DNA of 64,000 nt from Notamacropus eugenii (GCF_028372415.1 NC_092873.1:354516660-354580659), one strand, 5' to 3'. Numbered from the stretch's first letter, positions 42,825 through 54,199 are shown. Numbers and translations: made by a program. The notes: a model not told the origin generated them from the sequence alone.

Positions 42825-43110
42825 ATTTTGTGTGATTCTCTCTGCCCTATCCCAAAGGAAAAGGGAGGCAGAGACAACAGGGCTCCTATTGGCTGGTCAT
42901 TGCCTGGAGCGAATGGCAGCCAGGGAGTGATCTGGGGGCAGGGAATGGGTATGCCCCAAGGGTACCTATGCACCTGACAGTGTGGGGGACCCCTATCAAT
43001 TAAGTTATAACTGATCAGACTTGGTAAGCCCTGGATCAGAAAGGGGGAGGTTTGGAGCTTGCATAATGGAGGAAGGGGATAGAATGCGGGAGTATTGGAG
43101 AATAAGGATA
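42825..43110. other. Short unique interval
   Basis: No repeat or gene is recognised. It is GC-balanced, with 'caattaagttataactgatc' near 42997. It separates L2 from a young-looking SINE. Confidence 0.3.
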
Positions 43111-43124
43111 ATTATGGTCATATT

Positions 43125-43374
43125 AGGGCAGTTAGGTGGCACAGATAGAGCAGCAGGCCGGGAGTCAGGAAGAGTCATCTTCCTGAGTTCAAATCTGGGC
43201 TCAGGCACTTAATAACTGTATGACCCTGGGCAAATCACTTCACTCTGCCTCAGTTTCCTCATCTATAAAATGAGCTGGAGAGGAAATGGCAAATCACTCT
43301 AATACTTTTGCCAAGAAAACCCCAAATGGGGTCAGGAAGAGTTGGATAAGCCTGAAAACAACTGGACAACAACA
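43125..43374 (+). repeat. Full-length MAR1-type SINE with 11-bp target-site duplication
   Basis: Head GGGCAGTTAGGTGGCACAGA, B-box-like 'gagttcaaatctgggctcag', CORE 'cctcagtttcctcatctata', tail 'caagaaaaccccaaatgggg' and an ACAAC-type end. The flanks ATGGTCATATT (43114-43124 and 43375-43385) are identical. Confidence 0.95.
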
Positions 43375-43394
43375 ATGGTCATATTGAAGATAAG

Positions 43395-43490
43395 CCCCAT
43401 GACTGGCCCAGGGTTACACAGCTAATAAACAGTGAAGATATCATATGAACCCAGCTCTTCTGACTTCAGATCCAGTACTCTTTTCACAAG
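43395..43490 (-). repeat. MIR fragment, antisense
   Basis: 'tggcccagggttacacagct', 'gaacccagctcttctgactt'. Confidence 0.7.
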
Positions 43491-43734
43491 GGTCATATGC
43501 TCACAATCTCTCAGTAGAGGATATAAATATTGGTCTCTAAATTTTTCTGCAGCTCTAAATTTGTGAATTTATGATCCTCTATCCTGTAATGCAAAATTAG
43601 AATAATGTAAAAGAGAGTTCAAAGCTCTGGGAGAGATCCTAAGAGGTAGACAACTGGCAATTAGTAGTGTGTTAAGAAGCATAGCTAAAAACTGAACTAA
43701 AGTCTGAACTACAGTTATCAAATGTGTCATCTAT

Positions 43735-43783
43735 TCTTCCTTCCTTCCTTTCTTTCCTTTTTTCTTTTTCTTTCTTTCTTTCA
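43735..43783 (+). repeat. TTCC/TTTC microsatellite
   Basis: Pure pyrimidine run of CTTCC, CTTTC and TTTTC units. Confidence 0.9.
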
Positions 43784-43899
43784 ATAAGCATTTATTTGAA
43801 TTTTTGCAGGACACTTCATTTTGGTGTTAAAAATAAAGCAAAATGGGTGGGCCCAGAGAGAAGAATGGAAACCAAGAATTAGAAAGGGCCATTTTTAGA

Positions 43900-46474
43900 A
43901 AAACTTTATTTATTTAACTTTTAACATTCATTTTCACAAAATTTTGGGTTCCAAATTTTCTCCCCATTTGTCCTCTCCCCCCACCCCAAAACACCAAGCA
44001 TTCTAATTTCCCCTATCACCAATCTGCCCTCTCTTCCATCATCCCTCCCTTCCCTTGTCCCCATCTTCTCTTTTGTCCTGTAGGGCCAGACAACTTTCTA
44101 TACCCCTTTACCTGTATTTCTTATTTCCTAGTAGCAAGAACAGAACTCGACAGTTGTTCCTAAAACTTTGAGTTCCAACTTCTCTTCATCCTTCCCTCCC
44201 CACCCATTCCCTTTGGAAGACAAGCAACTCAATATAGGCCATATCTGTGTAGTTTTGCAAATGACTTCCATAATAGTTGTGTTGTATAAGACTAACTATA
44301 TTTCCCTCCATCCTATCCTGCCCCCCATTGCTTCTATTCTCTCTTTTGATCCTGTCTCTCCCCAGGAGCGTTGACTTCAAATTGCTCCCTCCTCCCATTG
44401 CCCTCCCTTCCATCATCCTCCCCACCCTGCTTATCCCTTTCTCCTCCACTTTCCTGTATTGTAAGATAGGTTTTCATACCAAAATGAGTGTGCATTTTAT
44501 TCCTTCCTTTAGTCGAATGTGATGAGAGCAAACTTCATGTTTTTCTCTCACCTCCCCTCTTTTTCCCTCCACTAAAAAGTCTTTTACTTGCCTCTTTTAT
44601 GAGAGATAATTTGCCCCATTCCATTTCTCCCTTTTTCCTCCCAATATATTTCTCTCTCACAGCTTACTTCCATTTTTTAAAGATATGATCCCATCCTATT
44701 CAATTCACTCTGTGCTCTCTGTCTCTGCGTGTGTGTGTGTGTGTAATCCCACCCATTATCCAGATACTGAAAACTTTCAAGAGTTACAAATATTGTCTTT
44801 CCATGTAGGAATGTAAACAGTTCAACTTTAGTAAGTCCCTTATGACTTCTCTTTGCTGTTTACCTTTTCATGCTTCTCTTCATTCTTGTGTTTGAAAGTC
44901 AAATTTTCTTTTCAGCTCTGGTCTTTTCATCAAGAATGCTTGAAAGTCCTCTGTTTCATTGAAAGACCATTTTTTCCCCTGAAGTATTATACTCAGTTTT
45001 GCTGGGTAGGTGATTCTTGGTCTTAGTCCTAGTTCCTTTGACTTCTGGAATATCCTATTCCACGCCCTTCAAACCCTTAATGTAGAAGCTGCTAGATCTT
45101 GTGTTATCCTGATTGTATTTCCACAATACTTGAATTGTTTCTTTCTAGCTCCTTGCAATATTTTCTCCTTGACCAGGGAACTCTGGAATTTGGCTACAAT
45201 GTTCCTAGGAGTTTCTCTTTTTGGATCTCTTTCAGGTGGTGATCAGTGGATTCTTTCAGTATTGATTTTGCCCCCTGGTTCTAGAATCTCAGGGCAGTTT
45301 TCCTTGATGATTTCATGAAAGGTGATGTCTAGGCTCTTTTTCTGATCATGGCTTTCAAGTAGGCCCATAATTTTTAAATTGTCTCTCCTGGATCTATTTT
45401 GCAGGTCAGTTGTTTTTCCAATGAGATATTTCACATTATCTTCCATTTTTTCATTCTTTTGGTTTTGTTTTGTGATTTATTGGTTTCTCATAAAGTCATT
45501 GGCCTCCATCTGTTCCATTCTAATTTTTGAAGACCTATTTTCTTCAGTGAGCTTTTGAACCTCCTTATCCATTTGGCTAATTCTGCTTTTGAAAGCATTC
45601 TTCTCCTCATTGGCTTTTTGAACCTCTTTTGCCAATTGAGTTAGCCTATTTTCTAAGCCTATTTTTCAGCCTATTTTTTTTATTTTCTTCAGCATTTTTT
45701 GGGGGTCTCCTTTAGCAAGGTGTTGACCTGCTTGTCATGCTTTTCTTTCATCTCTCTCATTTCTCTTCCCAGTTTTTCCTCCACCTCTCTCACTTGATTT
45801 TCAAAATCCTGTTTGAGCTTTTCCATGGCCTGAGCCCATTGAATATTTATTCTGCATGTTTGGGATACAGAAGCCTTGATTTCTATGTCTTTCCCTGATG
45901 GTAAGCATTGTTCTTCCTCATCAGAAAGGATGGAAGGAGATATCTGTTCACCAAGAAAGCAACCTTCTATGGTCTTATTATTTTCCCCCTCTTTTCTGGG
46001 CATTTTCCCAGCTAGTTACTTGACTTCTGAGTGTCCTCTCCACACCCACCATGCCTCCAGATCTGCCCAGCCAGCTCTTGGGGTCTGAGATTCAAATGCT
46101 GCTTCCCAGCCTCAGAGCTTTGGGTAGGGGCAGGGCTGCTATTCAGTGTGACATTAACTTCAGGTGCTCAGGTAGGGGCAGGGCTGCCTCACGAGGCTCA
46201 GTTCCCTCAGGGGGTTTATGTGGAGACCTTCAACAATGGATCCGAGCTCCTGCCTGCTTTGGGAGCCCCCTGTCTGCTGCTGCCTCCCGAGGGGGCCTGA
46301 GTTATGGGGACACCCCACTCCCCTCTCAGCGAGCTGAAAAGACCCTCTCACTGACCTTTGGCACCTACGGGTGGAGGGACCTGCTCGGCCGCTGGAGATT
46401 CTGTCCCTGAAGCCTGCTCGGATCTGCTCCTCTCAGTGCAGTGAGGGCCTAGGCAGGGCTGGGCTCTGCTCCCA
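43900..46474 (-). mobile_element. HAL1 retrotransposon, copy 2, 5'-truncated, with target-site duplication
   Basis: Same family and order as copy 1: 3' tail at 43905 (TTAAATAAATAAA on minus), purine-rich 3' region, ORF1 (46003-44880) and a partial GC-rich 5' UTR. It lacks the first ~190 bases, including the AAGATGGCGG box. It is bounded by AAAGGGCCATTTTTAGA (43883-43899) and AAAGGGCCATTTTTTGA (46475-46491), a 17-bp duplication with one mismatch. This proves retroposition as a 5'-truncated unit that already lacked ORF2. Confidence 0.92.
44880..46003 (-). pseudogene. HAL1 ORF1 pseudogene, copy 2
   Basis: It starts M-P-R-K-E-G-E-N-N-K-T at 46003 and stays open 104 codons through the N-terminal region and first coiled-coil heptads. 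Here the frame lacks the 1-base deletion of copy 1. A shift and a short duplication near 45650-45690 disrupt the coiled coil. The TAA between coiled coil and RRM lies at the same codon as in copy 1 (plus-strand TTA in 'gtgatttattggtttctca'). The RRM frame reads M-E-D-N-V-K-Y-L-I-G-K and R-S-R-R-D-N-L-K-I-M-G, then stops at a private CGA-to-TGA change (R-I-H-stop, near 45243). The canonical TGA stop would be at 44880-44882. Not functional. Confidence 0.85.
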
Positions 46475-46817
46475 AAAGGGCCATTTTTTGACCCCTGTCA
46501 GTGGATAGTTTCAATGTTCTAGGCTCTGATGTCATTGTATTGTAGGCTATGATAGAAAGGGAAAGACACAGAGCTGGGCAACTGATACAAACATAAAGGA
46601 GGTGTACATTTCTTAATTCTCTTCTCTCATCGTCCTCCCTATAGTAATTTCAACTCTCCTTTTACAGACAAATAGCATTTCATAGCATGTTCCAGAATAA
46701 TGGGTACCATGCCTGGGAATACTTTCAGTCTCCAGCTGGCAAGTAACCCCCACCAGTTTCACAGAGAAGTATGTGTTATAATGGAGAAGAGTGAGATTAC
46801 ATGCAATTTATTAACAT

Positions 46818-47222
46818 CTCAAATTCTTCTTCCTCTTTCTCCCCCCTTTTTCCTTTCCATTTTTGCTCCCTCTGCCCTCCTCTCCCTTTTTCCTTCCTCT
46901 TCTCTCTTTCTCTGTCCTTCTCTGTCTCTGTCCTTTCCTCTCCCTCTTTTTTCTCCCCTTTCCTCTCTCCCTCTCTTCTACTTTCTCTTTTCTTCCTTTC
47001 TCTTTCCTTTTCCTTCCCTCCTCTCCCTCTCTCCTCTCTCTTTTTCTCTTTGCCCATCTTTTCCCCTCCCTTTATTTCTTTCCCCTTTTCTCCTCCTTCA
47101 CTATCTCTCCACTTTGCTTTCTTCCTTCTCTTCCCCATTCTCCCACATCTCTCTCTGTCCCTGTCTCTCTCTTCTCCTTCCCCTACCTCTTTATCTGGTT
47201 TTTATCTCCACTCCCTCCCCTC
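46818..47222 (+). repeat. 400-bp polypyrimidine tract
   Basis: The plus strand is almost entirely C and T, with rare G or A, built of irregular CTCC, CTTT and CTCT units with no fixed period. All long open frames on both strands here (up to 175 codons, Ser/Leu/Pro/Phe-rich or Lys/Glu/Arg-rich) result from this composition. Such tracts can form triplex (H-DNA) structures. Confidence 0.92.
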
Positions 47223-47239
47223 TGTAGCTGAGTGAGCCC

Positions 47240-47480
47240 ATCAAACCGTCACTAGTGAGTCTCCTTTTCTGGGGCTTTTAAAAACAGTGTTCAGCTGTAA
47301 GCAGATGGGAACCTGTCAGAGCTGCATGGAGATAATTATCCTTTCAAATGGTGGGAGGCTCCTGGATGAATGGGAATTCAGGCACTTTCCTGCAGCTGCA
47401 TCAGCAAAGCTTTGTAATCTAGTCAGTTCACACTAGGCATGCAAGACTCACCTGGCTCAGTACATGGACAGAAGACAGTC
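47240..47480. promoter_or_regulatory. Candidate conserved non-coding element
   Basis: A non-repetitive, high-complexity segment holds a perfect 10-bp palindrome GATAATTATC (47331-47340; homeodomain TAATTA core) and two CAGCTG E-boxes (47292-47297, 47393-47398). The density of bHLH and homeodomain-type motifs suggests an enhancer. Conservation has not been tested. Confidence 0.4.
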
Positions 47481-47594
47481 AATCTAGTTCTAAATGACTC
47501 GGAGACAATGCTGGTGTTTGCTAATTTGGATTGTCAGTGATTCTTCCTTCAAATTAGACAGGAACTCTTTTCAAAGTCTTTATTCCTCCTAGAA

Positions 47595-48135
47595 AAATAC
47601 TGTAAACACTGATGCTATCCCCTTCCTCTGGGATGCCCTTCTCTCTCCCCCCTTACCAAACTTCATCCATTCTCCAAGGTCTAGCACAAGGTCCGACTTC
47701 TCACTCCCCTAATCCCTCAAGTACTCGTAGACTCTGCCCCTCTAAACCAATGATCTCCAAAGTGGGGCCAAAGGACATGCGATCAACTAGTCAGAGGACT
47801 GGAAGATGAGTCATATTGTACCCTCTGCTCAATGACCAATCATGAGGTTTGTCTCTAACACAACCACAACTACCTTTCTTTCTAGTTGTTGTTGAGTCAT
47901 TTCAGTCATGCCCCATTCTTTATGACTCTATTTGGGGTTTTCTTGGCAAAAATGCCAGAGTGGTTTGCCATTTCCTTCTCCAACTCATTTTACAGATTAG
48001 GAAACTGAGGCAAATAGGGTTTAAAGGATTTGGCCAAGGTCACACAGCTAGGAAGTGTCTGAGGCTGGATTTGAACTCAGGTCTTCTTAACTCCAGGCCC
48101 AGTGCTGTATTCACTGCATCACCTAGCTGCCCACA
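47595..48135. repeat. L2 fragment (plus) followed by MAR1-type SINE (minus)
   Basis: 47595-47745 is L2 ('cctctgggatgcccttctct', 'cattctccaaggtctagcac'). 47885-48135 is a near full-length antisense CORE-SINE: tail 'tttggggttttcttggcaaa', CORE 'gaaactgaggcaaatagggt', head 'actgcatcacctagctgccc'. Confidence 0.85.
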
Positions 48136-48549
48136 TTTCCAGATGCCCCTCCACTTCTACCTCTTCCCTTCCACTGTGTAAGCTATAAAATTTCTCCCTT
48201 CTGGGCCAGGTCTTTGATTGTCAGGGGAGTTATAACCTAATCTGTACTCCAAGTCCATACCATTAGCCATGCAGGTGCCATTGTGAAAATTCTACCCTTT
48301 CCAACATGCCCACTGGTTGTCCCCAAGATCACCTTATGGCTAAGATCCTCAGAAGGTAAACTGTTTTCTAGGGAAGTGATCTGTAAGAAAGAACCCACCT
48401 TCCCCCCTTTTCATTTTGGGTGAGACAGAGTGAATCACACAGGATGAAAAGGCGTGGACAGATGCAGGTCTCCTCATGGTCTTTTCTCCCTCAAACCCAC
48501 CCCTTTTCTAATCCTTTTTCTTTTTTTCCAGCCTCCCACCACCCTTCCA

Positions 48550-48850
48550 TTCACCTAGGCTCACAATCTCTGGTTTACCTTTTCCTTCTCACAGTCCCTC
48601 ATCCCACATATCCAATCAGTCATTTCTACTGCCATAGCATCTCTTGTATCCCTTCTCTTTGCTACTCTCACAGCCACCACTTTACTACAGGCTCTTACCA
48701 TCTCTAATCTGGACTACTGCAATAGCTTCCTAATTGTTCTTCCTGCCTCAAGTCTCTTTCCATACTCATCCATCTTCTTACAAAGCTGCCAAGTGATTTT
48801 CCTAATGTTCAGGTATGACAATATCACTCCTCTATTCAATGAGCTCACTA
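48550..48850 (+). repeat. L2 LINE fragment, sense
   Basis: 'ccatctctaatctggactac', 'tgcaatagcttcctaattgt', 'acaaagctgccaagtgattt' and 'atgttcaggtatgacaatat' match the internal 3' region of L2. Confidence 0.85.
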
Positions 48851-49805
48851 TTGATTCAAAAATCAAATGTTATTCCATATTTAGTTCATGCTTTTAAAAT
48901 ATCTTGTTTTGCATAATGTGAATAATTAACGATACAGTAATATGTGTGAATATGTAATGTGCAAATGTACATATATTAATTTGCATTCTCAATTTTTAAA
49001 AATATATAATTTATTTATTTTTCAGTTCTTAACATTCACTTCCACAAGAATTTGAATTCAAAATTTTCTCCCCATCTCTCCCCATCCCCCACCCCAAGAC
49101 AGCATGCACTCCATCCACCCCTTCCTCCAGTCTGTCCTCCCTTCTATTACCAACCCTTCTTCCATCTCTCTTCCTTTCTGTTTTCCTGTGGGGCAATGTA
49201 GATTTCTATACTCCATTGTCTTTATAGCCTAATTTCCAGTTACATGCCAAAACAATTTTTAACATTCATTCTTAAAGCTTTGAGTTCCATATTCTCTCCC
49301 TCCCTCCCTCTCCTCAGTGAGAAAACAAGCAATTCAATATAGGTCATATATGTGTAATAATGCAAAGCACTTCCATAATACTTATGTTGTAAAAGACTAA
49401 CCACATTTCCCTCTGTCCTATCCTGCCCTTCATTTATTCCATTCTCTCCCTTGACCTGTCCTCCCACAATAGTGTTTGCTTCTGATTATCCCTTTCCCCA
49501 ATTTGCTGTCACTTCTATTATCTTCCCTCTCCTATTCCCTTCCCCCTTGCCTTCCTGCAGATTTCTATATCCAACTGAGTGTGTGTTATTCCCTCCTTAA
49601 GTGAAATCCAATGAGAGTAAGGCTCAATTATTTCCTTTCCCCCCTCTTCCCCTCCATTGTAAAAGCTCTTTCTTCCCTCTTGTATGTGAGATGATTTGCT
49701 ACATTCTATCTCTCCCTGTCTCTTACTCCTAGTACATTCCATTCAACAGTAAATTTTATTTTTTTAGGTATTTTCCCTTCATATTCAGCTCACCCTGTGC
49801 CCTCT

Positions 49806-49945
49806 ATGTATGTATATATATATACACACACATATATATGCATACATACATATATACACATACACACATATACTCATGTACATATACATACCTGCACATA
49901 TATAATATACACATACATACATACACACACACAGATACATATATA
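49806..49945 (+). repeat. Compound TA/CA/TACA microsatellite
   Basis: Alternating purine-pyrimidine DNA (TATG, TATA, CACA, CATA units), about 140 bp, in the HAL1 3' region. It is prone to length change and to Z-DNA or cruciform structure. The 70-codon Tyr/Cys/Met-rich frame over it is spurious. Confidence 0.92.
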
Positions 49946-49954
49946 ATTTTCCCC

Positions 49955-50285
49955 CTCTGATTGGTTGGTTGTGTCCTTCATTTCTGAAGAGGACCAAAAT
50001 GACATCACCATTGTAAAGTGAAATTTCAGCGTATCCAACTGTGGCTGATCAGACCAAGACGAGCTCAGAATGTTCTACCACAGGGGGTGATGTCTTTTGA
50101 TTTGTGCATAAATTGAATATAAGTGAGGCAGAGTTGCATGAAATTGTCAGCCTCACTCTCTCCTCCAGAGTCATCACAGTCCAGTGGCAGGACAGAGTCA
50201 AGATGGCTGGCGATGACTCAGGATACAGTGGATGACCTTGGCGTCTTCAGTATCTAACCAAGCTCTAAGCACTCCACATCGCCTG
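49955..50285 (-). repeat. RTE-type SINE tail, antisense
   Basis: 'tgtccttcatttctgaagag', 'gaccaaaatgacatcaccat', 'gaattgaatataagtgaggc'-type sequence, 'gtcagcctcactctctcctc', 'cagtccagtggcaggacaga' and 'gatgactcaggatacagtgg' belong to a diverged subfamily related to the 31200 and 54200 copies. Confidence 0.75.
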
Positions 50286-50654
50286 CCTCATCTGCCTTCA
50301 TGGCTGTTGGAACAAATTGTTCTCATCTGCCCATTCCACCAGATGAAGTATTCACATCCTTGGGGTAGACACTCCCCTAACTCACCAATGGGTTTGAGAA
50401 CCCTTGGTTACCCTGAACCTGATTTGACCCGTCTACTGAAACAGTATACTGGGGTGTGGCTGCTTGGGCTTTTACTCTATTGTTTTATGAGTTCTGCTGC
50501 TCTGGAATTTGTTTAGAGTAATTTTTTACAGGTATTTTTTGGGCTATGGGGGGAAAGCTTCCACAGGTCCATCCTTCTACTCCGCCATCTTGGTTCTGCC
50601 CTCCCCCCCAAATTTTTTTTAATGATGGAGTGAAAAGAGTTTGGAGACCTCTGT

Positions 50655-51065
50655 TTCAAACTATGAGGTGGGCCAGTGGAAAGTGCACTGCATAAGCAAT
50701 CAGAAGACAGATGTTCAAATCCTAGTTCTATGAGTCATTTCATCTTTTTCCACATCCAGAAAATAAATGTTGATTATCTCTAAGGTTCTTTCTGGCTCTA
50801 CATCTATGACCCTTCTACAAAGTGCTCAGATATTGCACGACACAACTTTAAAGATTTGGCTATGATACCTGAGGATACTAAGAATTAGAGTTGAAAAGAA
50901 CTTGGACATAATCTGATCCACCTAACTTCTTCTATAGATGAGTAAACAAAGGCCCAGAGAAGGCAAATGAGTTGTCACACAACTATTAATTAGTAGAGTT
51001 GGCATTCAAACACAGGTTCTATGAATTCTGATCAAGCGTTCTTTCCAGTGTATCACATTGCCTTA
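50655..51065. repeat. Two MIR-type fragments
   Basis: 50655-50815 is sense ('aagacagatgttcaaatcct', 'aaggttctttctggctctac'). 50880-51065 is antisense ('gagttgaaaagaacttggac', 'aaaggcccagagaaggcaaa'). Confidence 0.65.
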
Positions 51066-51099
51066 ATGCATTTTGTTTTATTTTTAAAAAAATAATTGA

Positions 51100-51735
51100 A
51101 CTTAAATACCAAAAAAAAGAGCATTTCCCTATACAAAGCAGAACACAAAAAGAGGATTGTATATGATTTTGTGAATTTCCGTTTTATGCTGTTTGATTTT
51201 TTAAAAGTGTGTAATAAATTCTATATGTTACTTTCAAAACTATATTGTTTGTGTTTCCTTCTGAATTTTCTTCTATTTTCCTCTGTGAATTTCAAAATAA
51301 TGTTTTTTAACAATCCACTCTTTTTTTTGGAACCATTATTACTAACCCTGCTCACTCCATCTGTCCCTTTTCCATTAAAAATTGAGAGAGAAGAAGGAAG
51401 GAAGGAAAAGGGAGGAAGGAAAGAAGAAAAGAAGGAGGGAAGCAAAGAAAAGAAAGAAGAAAGGAAGAAGGAAGAAAGAAAAAAAAAATAAAATGCTTTA
51501 CAATGAATATTGATAGTCAACCAAAACAAATCCAGAATGGCCGTGTCCAAAAATGAATGTCTGTTTCTGCATCTTGTGTCTGCGAAGAAATCATTAGCAT
51601 TTCCTTATTTATCAGTCTTCTGGAATCATGGTAATTCATTGCATTGATCAGATTTTGTAAGTCTTTCAAAGTTGTTTTTCTTTGTAATGTTGTTTTCCTT
51701 GTGTAAAGTGTTTTCCTGGTTCTGCTCATGCCTTA
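51100..51735 (-). mobile_element. Old L1-type 3' end, antisense, with purine tract
   Basis: 51510-51735 matches the marsupial L1 tail in reverse ('ccaaaacaaatccagaatgg', 'ccgtgtccaaaaatgaatgt', 'ctggaatcatggtaattcat', 'tttcctggttctgctcatg'). 51384-51488 is an uninterrupted A/G tract (GAAG/GGAA units). The 131- and 109-codon frames are readings of this tract and its flanks. Confidence 0.65.
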
Positions 51736-51924
51736 ATACATTTTACCAAAGACCATGACAACATTGCAAAACTCTGCTGTCAATGGCATTGGTCTAATTA
51801 TCTGAATGTATTGCTTTTGTAACATTTCATTCAATTTTATGTTTAAATGGAAGTTATGAACGACATTGGGGTAGGTGTGCTTGTTGTCTGTAACACAATT
51901 TAGCTTTGAGGTAGTGACTTATTC

Positions 51925-52400
51925 TCTAATTGTTTCAGGGTTTCAGTCTTATCTCTTAATTAGATTATAAATCCATAAGAACAAATGGGTCACTTTAGTT
52001 CCTGCAGTATCTAGTACAATGCTGAGCACAGAGTAGGAGCTTGGGGAAGACTTGCTGGGTGACTTATAGATGGCCAACAAGGATGGATAAGGATATTTCA
52101 CCTCCTTTAAATTTTCTCCTTTAGAGAATCTCTACTTTTTTATTTGGGTAGTTAAGGTCATTCTTAAGCTTGTAATATTGTTTGGAGTTTGTAGCTGCTT
52201 AAAAGCTATAGTTCTTTCCCAGAAGTGGCTTCACATTAGTGGGAATGTAACATGGTCCCTCATGTATTGGAAAAAGGGTTCTGGAAATCTGGGTTCAACA
52301 ATCTCAGGTCTGCTGATAACTCACTGTGTGACCTTGAGCAAGTTACTTTCTTTCTAGGACTCAGTTTTCTTTTCTGTGACATGAGGAGACTGGTCTTTAT
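51925..52400 (+). repeat. L2 terminus and MIR, sense
   Basis: 51925-52065: 'taaatccataagaacaaatg', 'gtatctagtacaatgctgag', 'cacagagtaggagcttgggg'. 52290-52400: MIR 'actgtgtgaccttgagcaag', 'actcagttttcttttctgtg'. Confidence 0.65.
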
Positions 52401-52439
52401 TATCTCTATGGTCCTATTTTAGGGTTTCATTCTAAGGAT

Positions 52440-54190
52440 CTTTAAGTCAAATTGATGCTAAGACCTTTGAGTTACTTTAAGGAGAAGAAGATGTGACTGG
52501 TGTAAAAACCTGTGGAAATCTAAGCTTGTCTAACTCCTACCTGTCAATCCATGTTTCCTGCTTGGAAGGAAGAGAACTGTGCTATATGGTACTGGGCATT
52601 TCTAGGGTAAGGGAGCTGGTCTCTATCCAATACTTCAGCTCGAAGATCTAATCAGAGAAAAGAAAGTATCGACAATGAGAGGTTAAACTAATTATAAACA
52701 TGCCAAGCAATCTCCTTACAGAGTGTGAATAAATTTCCTTGATTGAATTGAAAGGAACACACGATTGACCAAGAAAAGATTGTCCACATCTCCGAGAAGA
52801 CCCTTAAAAGATAGACAAACACTCCTAGTTTCAGTTTGGGGAATTCTAGTCAGAACATATTTGTAGAGGAGGCCCTTGGGCCTGTGCCAGAGGGTAGTAA
52901 AAGGAGAAGGGACTTTTTTTCTCATATCTTTTCATTAGACCAAGCCTCTAGCAGCAGATGTACTTGTCTGGTATGAGACACTTCATCTACCAATTCAAAA
53001 ATTAGTCAAGAGAAATTAAGGCACAGTTGAAATGCAGCTAGCAAGAAACAGCAATACAAAGTCTCCAGACATGGACACCAAGAAACAGTCACTCAAAGGA
53101 GATAGAGGCTTCAAATAATATGAACCTGGAAACATAGAAAAGATTGGGAGTTTGAAAACTGAGCAACGTTGAGAACCCTACAAGGACAGAAAGGACATAT
53201 ACCCTAAGTCCTCTAAGCTTGTGACCTGTCTTCCTACCAATACTATGTACTTATGGGAGAATAAGTTACATGTTTAAAGGGGAAGATTTTGTAGCTAATA
53301 CTTTTATTATGTCATTTTAGTAAAAGTTGTTGCTTTCAGTTAACTGTATTTGGCATATGACTGTAAAGAAGTTCACCAATGGGGGCTTTAATTTTGGAAA
53401 TGCTTACCCACAGTGTTGCCTCAAATACAGAAGTAACAAGTAGTTCCTACTTGGATAAAGAGCTTAGAGTGGGGTGTTGTACTTTATACTACTTGGTAGA
53501 ACTGGGAGGGAAACCTTGTTTGTAGAGAAGGTCTTTCCAAGTTACCCTCCAGTTTTGTAGAAAACTAAAAGAGCCTTTCTAAACAAAGGAAAGGAAAAAA
53601 CTCCCTCCACTTTTTTACTGCCTAGTTACATTACTAGTCATATTCTGTACTCTGCATTTATCTTCTTGTTTAATAATATTGAGAAACTGAGGAATCCAAC
53701 TTATAGAAAACAGCTGATTTCAGGGCTTTCTTTTTCAAAAAGCTGTTCTCTGGCTCTTGGCTTCCATTTCATTGTGTTCTTTTCTTGCAATTTAGCAGAC
53801 CCTGACTCATCCATTTGGGTGCTGAGGGTTGAGTTAATTCATGGTCTTTTGCTAAACAATGGGTGGACCATTTTTTTTAAAGGGGGGGAGTCTTTGTGTC
53901 AGTGGAAAATACTTTTGGACACACTACTAGGGTATGGGCTAGAGGGCATGTCTACCTTTTTCTTTTCCTCAAGCAGGATGGAGGGCTTTGACTCTAGGTT
54001 GTTCTATAATTCCACAGGGAGTCAAGATTAGTGGTGCCTAGTTAGCCTTGCATGGAGTAACTGAAGTTACTTTCCATCACCAGATGGGAGGAAGAAGCCA
54101 GCATATCTGCAGCCTGTCAGAATGCAGAAAACCTGCACTAAATCTTTGCTTTTTCTTTGCATTCCATGCCTTTGAAAGAATATATATCAA
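52440..54190. other. Unique interval of about 1.75 kb without recognised gene
   Basis: It is the longest non-repetitive stretch of the right half. The largest frame, 121 codons at 53666-54031 (plus), has no recognised domain, no signal of codon bias that I can defend, and no obvious splice context. An old LTR-like element at about 52640-53310 is possible (AATAAA-like 'gaataaatttcc' near 52727) but not supported. Confidence 0.3.
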
Positions 54191-54199
54191 CCAATTTAG

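Larger units (their letters stand above)
49005..50591 (-). mobile_element. HAL1 copy 3, ORF1 deleted
   Basis: The 3' region is present (49010-49800; 'attctctcccttgacctgtc', 'atatccaactgagtgtgtgt', 'gtgagatgatttgctacatt'). A 5' UTR of about 300 bases is present at 50290-50591, ending at the CCGCCATCTT box (50582-50591), i.e. AAGATGGCGG on the minus strand. Between them there is no ORF1, only an expanded microsatellite and an RTE-tailed SINE segment. Either ORF1 was lost by deletion and replaced, or the two ends belong to separate insertions. Confidence 0.65.

Noticed and set aside
46797..47235. Long frames (up to 175 codons) on both strands
   Set aside because: They exist only because the DNA is almost pure pyrimidine/purine and so lacks stop codons. 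The proteins are low complexity.
49785..49997. Tyr/Cys/Met-rich 70-codon frame
   Set aside because: It is a direct translation of the TA/CA microsatellite.
51096..51550. 131- and 109-codon frames
   Set aside because: They are driven by the A/G tract at 51384-51488 and L1-type tail sequence.
53666..54031. 121-codon frame as a host gene
   Set aside because: There is no recognisable domain, no promoter or splice evidence, and length is within chance for 64 kb. Kept as unique sequence only.
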